The position numbers and the translations under genes were made by a program. A DNA stretch of 64,000 nt, taken from the NCBI GenBank assembly GCA_022747635.1, contig JAKTNV010000009.1, positions 69,214,407 through 69,278,406 on the forward strand. Direction: 5' to 3'. The DNA is from Hetaerina americana. Taxonomy: Eukaryota; Arthropoda; Insecta; Odonata; Calopterygidae. The notes below the pieces were generated by a model. The model was not told where the DNA came from and did no database searches. It was given only the letters and a program-made list of their open reading frames with translations. Positions 56,370 to 64,000 of this stretch are shown in pieces. The number at the start of each line of letters is the position of its first letter. Position 1 is the first letter of the stretch.

Positions 56370-57760
56370 TTCAGTTTTCGTCGAATTCCGAATGTGGAAA
56401 CATCTTTGCACGAAGGCTTTTCGGGTATCACGTAGATTTAGGTGCACACGAATTGTTATATACCACTTCTGTTACGGACCCGTCTAATTTACCCATATTC
56501 CTTGCTCTGCTCCTTGCTTCCTGCTTCCTTCTTCCTGCTTTAATTTACTTTCCTTGCTCTTCTTTTTTAAAGATCCCCTCTCTCGTACATTCTCTCGGGA
56601 GCTCCCTTAGAAACAATAACGAATTTTTTCATCTCCATCTACATTTTATGGTGCCATTAAAGTTACCACTAGGGTATACGGAAGGGGATGATTCAACACC
56701 CCCACGCAACGTCTCAAATGTACGTTGTTTACATTTCAGTCGCAATATTTGATATAAATGAAAGTTTTCCCCAAACAATTCAAACGCAAGAGGGCGAGCA
56801 AAATTATTTCCTTTTTTTATATCGAGAATGTTGGTAAAATTCACTATCTCGCTTACAAAAATAGTGTGAGGCATTTACCAAGACTAATTCCAGCATATCA
56901 CCCTGAGTAGATCACGCCATGTAGTTAGAAATCATGATTTGAGAATGAGTAAATTACCTTTGCCGGTCCTAAAGTGGAATGCGTCAATCCGGCTTCAGAA
57001 AATATTCAAATATCTCCATGGATGGCAACCAATAAAAGCAATGTTAATATAATCATAATATTGAATAAGCACGCATATTTGTGTTTATATTGTCATATGA
57101 TGCACAATAATCTTTTATCAAAAGCTAAATTTTAATATTTCAAGATAGCATTTCCCGCATGATGTTTTTCAACTATCTATTGTCCTTCGCCGATTCAAAA
57201 TCGTCTCTTTGGCCACGCATTTTTACAGGCTACTTAGATTATATTTCACCGACGAACGCGACGATTGCAAGTGATAAATAAGTGCAGCAAAACATCATTA
57301 ATAATATACTGCCGTAGAGCCTGTGAGACTTGATATTTGAAGGAAAACGTCCATTTTTTGGTTAAAGGTACGTTATACAAAACACTTCATTTTACCATTT
57401 CAATTGATCACGGCGAAATAGAAAATTGTGCTAATTATCATTTATTTAATTTTCCAATATTAATTAATAGGGTTTTGATCAGTATCAAAAATAAATGACT
57501 TTCAATACTTGCGAAAAACAATGGCCAATTTCTAAGTGCAAACCATGGAAAACAGGTAAAAGATTTTCCCGATGTAATCTTCGTGACCTTTCCCTTCTGC
57601 TCTTTGTCATTTACGTGTGTCGACGGCAAGGGGAAGAGCAAAGCAGTACGATTCACAAAAGACCTTTATTATAGATTAATCGTATATTGCTAATGGTAGC
57701 ACGTTCCTTAACGAGTAAACTTCCAAGCGATTCCCCCGCGGAGTATTTCCCCCGCCTCGA
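56370..57760. other. Non-coding stretch
   Basis: Pyrimidine-rich at 56500-56620, then AT-rich; nothing recognised. Confidence 0.4.
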
Positions 57761-57764
57761 TGCC

Positions 57765-58285
57765 TTCCAACCTGTTTGCCTCCATTTCTGCGTTCCATTC
57801 TAGATAGTCCAACTCTCGAACACCATTCTCCCCCCTCCCTCCTCTCCATTCTCACTCCCTCTCTCCCCACACCCCGTACCTCCCAAGAGGAATGGGTGCC
57901 AAGGGGTGAACGAGAAGGAACAAGGGCACGCGGGGCGGGGGACCAAAGAACTATCTGGGTGACAAATGACGGACAGAGGAGCACATCCCTCTACCGGCCA
58001 AGAGAGTAATTAGAGAAAGGGGCTTAAAGGGTTTTCTGCCCTGGTTCCGTGCACAGTGCCATTCCTGCTATCACCCCCACCCCACCCCTCTCAATTTCCC
58101 CCATCCACCCCATCCCATTCCTATTCCCTCCGCCCTCTTTCCTTATTCCACACCTCTCTGGGCTCCTTCACTTCTGTCGTCTCCCGCATCATCTCCATCA
58201 CCATTTCTTCTCGAGATTTGACGGTGCCTCCCTCTGCTTCCAGAGCTCTCACCCTCACGGGCCCCTTGAAATAAGTATCGGCGGT
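57765..58285 (+). repeat. Pyrimidine-rich tracts
   Basis: Two C/T-rich blocks (57775-57880 and 58065-58240) separated by a short GC-mixed segment. Open frames on both strands are Pro/Ser- or Arg/Glu-rich and compositional. Confidence 0.55.
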
Positions 58286-58648
58286 ACATGCATTCAGTAG
58301 AAATTCAGGGTATTTTCTCTTACATCCAAGTTGAGGATTTTTTTTCACGCGACCACTGCATTATTTCGTTCATTCTTTGCGTCGAAGTTTCAACGAATAA
58401 AGGAAAATACATTTGAGGCCAGATGTTGAGGTCATCAAGCAGTGAGAGTTACCATTTGGAGAAAGTATTAAAATAATTGATATTAAATTCCTAATTTATA
58501 AAAGTATTAAAATCTAAAAATACCTCTAAATCGTAGTAATCGACCAATTCTATTACTGCCGTATTTGTCATTGGAAATCAAAAAACACACTTTATTTTGG
58601 ATGAAAAAGCATACAGCTAAATAAAATGGATATATAATTTTTAATAAT

Positions 58649-58790
58649 TAATGAAAACTTCGTTGCAATTTTCCACAGTTAAAACTTTATTGCCGACCAT
58701 GGTTTCGATACACTGTATCATCATCAGGTGAAGTTTTCATTACTATATGTCTCGATTCCACAACATCACGCCTGACTCTTCACTTTTCGT
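58649..58790 (-). repeat. Repeat related to the hammerhead-bearing palindromes
   Basis: TAATGAAAACTT (58649-58660) and AAGTTTTCATTA (58731-58742) are inverted 12-mers around the core. GCAATTTTCCACAG, ATTCCACAACATCACGCCTG and the core are shared with the 21.1-, 46.1- and 61.0-kb repeats. Confidence 0.7.
58695..58727 (-). ncRNA. Hammerhead-ribozyme-like motif
   Basis: Minus strand: CTGATGA (58727-58721), helix GATAC/GTATC, GAAAC (58706-58702), a short helix III and GTC (58697-58695), followed by GGCAATAAA. It has the same layout as the 21.1-kb motif but a different helix II sequence with pairing preserved, which argues for selection on the fold or for separate family members. Confidence 0.5.
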
Positions 58791-58799
58791 TTAATAATT

Positions 58800-60050
58800 A
58801 AACTTCAATAAATGTCAAGATAAGATCTAATTAGTTTTTATTTTATCATTATTTAGTATTGTTATTATATAATTTAATTATTGCTTGGTGTGCATTAAAA
58901 AATGGTCGTTAAAAATATGAATGATGTTTGAGACTAGAAACTAAATATCTTGAAATAAAAGTAATGCATTGTACTTGATTTGCAAAAAAATAAATGAGAT
59001 TTCAATTGGCCTCTCGAATATTCCACTGCTCCAGTAATTTGTTATATTTTTTTCTCTTTCTCTCAACAGACTTTTGGCAAATTCTATTCAGCTCTTAGAC
59101 GTAGATAGCGAAAGAAAGATCGCATGTAAGCCTTTACAAAGAGCTAATTTTGCTCAGGGTAATGATTCGGAAAAATAATTTTTTGCCAATGAACATTTTA
59201 ATTTTTTAAAGTAAAACGAACCAAAATATTATTGACCTTGTTTGGTAAAATCCGGCCAAATATTTTTTCTTCGACTGAAAAAAATACACATTTTAGTATC
59301 AAGTGGATATTACTTCATTCAAAAACCACTTCTTTAAAATACTTGGAGCACATTCAGCTTTTCTTTTTGTTAAAAGCCTAGCTTATTTTTACGCTCCATG
59401 ACGAAATTAATGGTAAACCCATCTCATTATTATTTTTATCTCTAGAAAATCCACGAGAAACCTGGCATATTATCTCGTAGTAAAGAGATAATCGGTCGGT
59501 TTTACACCTTTTATTGGAGATAGAAATTTGCGTACGCGTTTCTGTCCGCGGTAACGAGTGATTCTTCCTGTTCTGAATACTTAATGGATTGCCGCTTATT
59601 TACTGATTAGGTTACGGTGCTATGGCTAGTTTCATTATTTATTCTACTTGTCAAACATGAATTTTGTGTCAACACATACGGAAAATCAGTATACTTAACC
59701 TTGCTTATCTTCGAAATATTGATAATGAAATGGTCAAATTAAGGTTGTGCTCTTTTGCAACCAAAGCTACTCATTTTCAGTCAATTTGGAAATGATACTG
59801 CAACATTATAAGTATAGATTTTATTCAGTTGCTCGTTACATTTTTTTATTAAAACCAAGTTGGAAGAATGTTTTTAGAGAAGTTGGTGGTACTGTATAAA
59901 AGAGCGATTTCTTACTGAAGGAGCATCCCGTCGTTGACGGTGGCGATAGTTTAGGAATTTTTTACCTCTGTTATCCCCGTGATAGGTGTTGATAGATTCT
60001 TTTTGATAACTACTTAGATTCACTTTGTGATTGTCCAATTCCAATGCAGC
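58800..60050. other. AT-rich non-coding stretch
   Basis: Nothing recognised. Confidence 0.4.
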
Positions 60051-60054
60051 AGAG

Positions 60055-60340
60055 CCTACTAATTCCTCTTCCTCCGCAACTCCATCCCATGTCCTTGCCC
60101 CACCTTTCCATCGTCTACACGTTTCTTCCCCCTTTAAGTAATTCCCTCTCTTCCGTCCCTACCCTGCTCCGTACGTTCCACAGTGCGGACTGTCTTTCCC
60201 CTCACCCTTGACCCCACCCCGGAGCCAGAGAGATCCACTCCGCACCAGAGATCGGGCCATATCTTCTCCCCAGGAGCATGTTACTCGGACAACCTCACCC
60301 GCCCCTTCTCCCTCCTCTCCCCTCTCTCTTACCTCTTGAC
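60055..60340 (+). repeat. Pyrimidine-rich tract
   Basis: A C/T-rich plus strand (CCCTCACCCTTGACCCCACC and similar). No domain in the open frames across it. Confidence 0.5.
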
Positions 60341-60344
60341 CTTA

Positions 60345-61025
60345 CACGACCATCTGGCCCTTGGCTGAGACCTCAGTTCTCTCGAGTTGCCTCTTAATTA
60401 CTTACTTGGCCTTACCTTTTCCCGATGGAACCCTAGTGGTCAAAGAAGCCAAAAAAAATACCAGAGAGAGAAAATTGAAGTTTGAATTCTGTAGGGGGCG
60501 AATAGTTGACGCATTTTTAGGATCGGTATTTTTAAATACCTAATTATTAATTATCAGCGGTAACAAAAGTTTGGTTCTATCCAATGTTGAGCTGTTTCGG
60601 TTCATTACTTGAAGTTAAAATGATCAAACTAATTATTTAATTCCAGGTTCTTCTCTAATTTCATGTCCTGAGCCATGGTCTTCAATAGAAGAAATATGTT
60701 TTTAATATTTCCTTATATTTGCACAGCAACAATGATTTTTTGGAAATATTGGGATAATTTTCTGAACTTTTCTCTCCGTTCTTTGCATCCTTTTTTGTTT
60801 TTCAGAAATAATTCCGTTTTCAGGTTCATGATAAGTAGTACATCTCCTTATTTTACCCACAAGAAAATAAATTTTACTACAAGTTTTGTTCCCATATATT
60901 ATGTTCAAATGGTTTTATTCAAGTTCTTAACATTATTTTTTACCAAATCCTCTCTCTGACTCACTTCTCTGCATACCTTGAGCGTTTCATCTTTCCAAAG
61001 GTAATCTTTGGCATATCAAATATCT
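60345..61025. other. Non-coding stretch
   Basis: AT-rich; the 94-codon frame at 60675-60959 is Phe-rich low complexity, not called. Confidence 0.4.
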
Positions 61026-61030
61026 ATGAG

Positions 61031-61125
61031 CAATTAATTAAAAATCAAAAATTGGCAATTTTCCACAAAATAAAAATTTGCCAATTTTTAATTAATTATG
61101 ATATTCCACCATATCACACATGAAA
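61031..61125. repeat. Small palindromic member of the repeat family
   Basis: AATTAATTAAAAATCAAAAA with TTGGCAA (left) is an inverted copy of TTGCCAATTTTTAATTAATT (right) around TTTTCCACAAAATAAAAA. It continues with ATTCCACCATATCACACATG, matching the downstream part of the 21.1- and 58.7-kb repeats. The hammerhead core is missing. Confidence 0.65.
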
Positions 61126-61129
61126 CTTC

Positions 61130-63835
61130 TCTTTTTATCGATGATGAACATTTTTGCTTTTCTACTGCCGTTGCCAATATTTTGTTTTCATTGAACCCAT
61201 AGCCTAACCTTGTAAAATAATCTCTAATGTCGCCAATTGAGAAAAGACGTGATATTTCACACATGTATTAATTTCACCATTAATATCGTTCCGATGAAAT
61301 AGTCCAAAATCTTTGGCGCTAAAGAATATATGGCAAACATTTAATGAAACGCGGATGAAATAGATAATCAATCAAGAGATTCAGATAAATAAATAATTTC
61401 ATAATTTGTTATTCACTGATATATATTAAGAGCCTTTAGATTCGTTATGATAGGATTATAGTAACCGACTCAATATTTGGACTGATATGTAAGGGTACAA
61501 GCTCATTCAATACTAAAACCAGCATTTGTGAAAATCACTCATCAGCGCCCAGTTTTATTCCCTGTCCGCCTGAAGATCCATAAGATCAACTGACACGAGA
61601 ATAATTCTACAGCTTGGGTGAAAAGGCTGAGGATGCCCAGAGGTGACTGGGAAATGATCTTTCGATGAAGAAAATACTAATTTCTTTCTCACTTTCCGTG
61701 TAAGTCTCTTTTTGAATATAGTTCACTCTGTGAAAATATGCTTGACATGAGGACAATTTTCTCTGTCATTAGCATGAAATCAATTAATAATTTTACTATA
61801 TTCTAAACAGTTTCACTCATGCCATTACCTTAACGTAGAAGGTACGGCTTGAATTACTCTTGCATGATGAGCCTGGGTCTGTAATTGCCCTACGGATAGC
61901 AACTGACCACCTTATTCATGATTGTATGGCCGTTTAAATTTAGAAAATAGAGGTCAACTAAGTTAGATGATAAGTTATACCTAAGGCGTATAGCATCCCT
62001 GACCAGGTGCGGTGTGCGTGTATGGGATAAGGTTGAGATGAGAAACAGAGCTAAACATCGATGTGTTAGGGCTGGCTACGGTCCATTCTAATTAATAGAT
62101 CATTAATATCACTCCTGAGATTATGGCAAGAGTTTTGGAGGGTAAAATGATTTTATCACGAGAGATGTGTTCAGAAATGTGAAGGAAGATGGAGCCTCAT
62201 ACGTTAAGGTTCTAGACTTTATTAGAGCGTCAATTATGACAACAGTTATTCATTTAATAAAATTTCTCGCTCTTAAGAAAATTCAAAATTTTCATGAATT
62301 AACCCTGAATTTGAAACTTAGGAGATCAACAACTTCATTTTCGTAGTACAGGACACACTTTTAATCATGTACATTCAGGGAAGCATAATGTGCTCATAAT
62401 TGAAGCTTTGACTGTGGTTGGCCCTTTGATTATTGCTGAAGGTGCCTTACCTGAAAGCCTAGCTCCTGTGCTCCTTTTCAAGACCATTGGTACAGTCCAG
62501 GCGTTGGCAATTCAAGCAACTATTTCAGCAACTGGATTCAGTGATTTACTTTACTTAACGATAGTGGGACACCTTGATTGCAATAACAGGCGTCGTGAGT
62601 TTCAGCCAATTGATGGAAAGACAACATTTAAGACCTTTCTTATATAGCCAATATTGCACCAAAGCGTTAGATTGCCAGACAAACAAAATAAGAGAATTGC
62701 TACGGACAACATATTAAGTAATTCAGATATTCTTATAACACTAGGCCATTTTCAGCATTGTTTCTTGGAAAATCCGTTAATGAGACGAAAAACCAATGAT
62801 TTGCACGACGAGCTAAGCTTAAAAAGTGTGTGATCCTGGTAATCCGAACAGCAGGAAAGACAGGGCAGTACTAGGAAATAATATCTGACCTTAACCCTGA
62901 ATGTCAGTTTCACGCGCCCTACGGTATAGTGCTAGAAGATGTTTTCTTCATTGATCAGGTCCACCATTTAGTAGGTTGCTGTAGATTAGGGAGCTTGCAC
63001 ATTAGTACGTCAATAGAGAGGCTTAAAGAATCTCATTCTTAAAATTAAAGCAAAGATAATTCAAGCGTGATGGGGCTATTAATCTTCAAAATCTTCATGG
63101 TCTCAAAATGAATGCGAAATTTGCGTCAAAAATAAAAGGCACGCGAAAGATAAATAACGAATCAAATATAGTGTTTGCCAATGAACGTTAAAGAAACTTT
63201 GATTCATAAAAAAAAGAAAGGAAAATATTCGAATAAAGAGTTAAGGAGAATTTTATTGCGCAATTATGACACCTTATTTTAAAAATGTTTCGGTCATTGC
63301 ACCCGAAGATATTGGAATTATCAAGACCACCGCATCCATAAATTAAATGTCATTCCAGTTTTAAACTGAAACGGGAGGAAAAGGTATACTGATCTCCGAA
63401 TAACATTTGTAGTTGGAACCACAAGGAGGCGATGACTTCCGAACAGACCGATGTGGAAGAAATACTTCTCACCCCGCGCGATTCCCTGCCACAACGCTAT
63501 GCCAGCACGGTAGGACTCATCACGTATAACAACCCAAGCTGACCATAGTTAAAAATGTGAAGTGCCCTAATAACCACTAATTAACTCCTCTAATCTCCAT
63601 TTGCTGGAGGGATGCATACCACTCGCTATCGCGCACCCTCAAGGTTGCTTGCTGGGCAGCCTCTGGTTATCGATAAACTTTGATGGTTCATTGCTTCTTT
63701 CTTTTGCACAAGGAATGTAAATTAAATTAACCAGGCCTGTCAGACCAAAGGAAAACAAAACTGTTCCACTTCAGGGAATGCATCACATTCTGACCCCAAA
63801 CATTTTCACACATGCTGAAGTATATCGCGCACCGC
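61130..63835. other. Largely unrecognised stretch
   Basis: It includes an 85-codon frame (62390-62647) translated as a hydrophobic, Ala/Ile/Leu-rich segment (VVGPLIIAEGALPESLAPVL). It has no ATG at the annotated start, no match I recognise and no splice support. Otherwise nothing. Confidence 0.35.
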
Positions 63836-63839
63836 AGGG

Positions 63840-64000
63840 AAGACGTGTCTAGAGAGACCGTGGTGCTCAGTCGGCCCCGACCACCGAGTAGGAAGACATG
63901 GCTCGTTCCCCCAAGGGGCTGCGAGGAGGTCCCCCCCCCTCCCCGAGGGTAGGGTGCCAACGAAGCTGAAAAGGGGGAAGCTCAGCCACAATGAGAGGGG
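63840..64000. other. GC-rich block at window edge
   Basis: Composition shifts to GC-rich, with a C run (CCCCCCCC at 63931-63938). Frames on the minus strand are Gly/Arg-rich. It may be the start of an island or element cut by the window end. Confidence 0.3.

Noticed and set aside
62390..62647. Membrane protein gene
   Set aside because: An isolated hydrophobic 85-codon frame lacking an ATG at its start, with no recognised family; kept only as an unrecognised frame.
1..64000. CRISPR arrays, bacterial operons, LTR retrotransposons, endogenous viral genes
   Set aside because: No regularly spaced repeats, no ribosome-binding-site-led gene runs, no paired long terminal repeats and no viral polymerase or capsid motifs were seen.

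Overview
The window looks like intergenic or deep intronic DNA from a large, AT-rich, transposon-laden arthropod genome, most likely an insect. I infer this from the mix of mariner-type transposases, a Penelope-like retroelement, arthropod-style LINE tails, tRNA-headed SINEs and long (TA)n arrays. No convincing host protein-coding gene, rRNA or functional tRNA gene was found. The only long intact reading frame (4288-6381) belongs to a retroelement. Nothing points to a bacterial or viral genome.

Layout. 1-3.2 kb is AT-rich and featureless. 3.2-6.6 kb holds a (TA)n array and then a Penelope-like element (PLE) between 12-bp direct repeats, with a 753-bp mariner derivative inserted in its coding region. 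7.8-8.9 kb has a decayed DDE transposase and a palindromic repeat. 10.5-11.0, 18.9-19.9, 22.1-22.8 and 38.0-38.5 kb are CpG/GC-rich islands, some with CRE palindromes. 14.9-18.0 kb is a cluster of tRNA-SINEs and a LINE 3' end. 21.1 kb holds a large palindrome with a hammerhead-ribozyme-like core. 23.9-24.4 and 29.3 kb are decayed LINE pieces. 27.08-27.83 kb is the twin of the 3.5-kb mariner. 29.9-30.5, 34.7-35.0 and 42.2-42.9 kb are other mariner remnants. 36.1-37.7 kb is a nest of (TA)n-tailed and other SINEs. 40.5-41.3 kb is a LINE 3' end with TA arrays. 46.1, 58.7 and 61.0 kb carry repeats related to the 21.1-kb palindrome. The rest, particularly 43-64 kb, is mostly unrecognised unique-looking DNA with several pyrimidine-rich tracts.

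How the parts relate. The elements record layered transposition. The PLE landed first and was 5' truncated. A short mariner derivative then jumped into it, and a near-identical copy sits 23 kb away in the opposite orientation. A 55-bp hairpin-tailed repeat was inserted in another mariner. The most interesting theme is RNA: the PLE 3' region and at least three dispersed repeats carry the same hammerhead-like arrangement (CTGANGA, helix, GAAAC, short helix, NUH triplet), known from PLE terminal regions and retrozymes. All family assignments are by eye from the sequence; no database search was possible.
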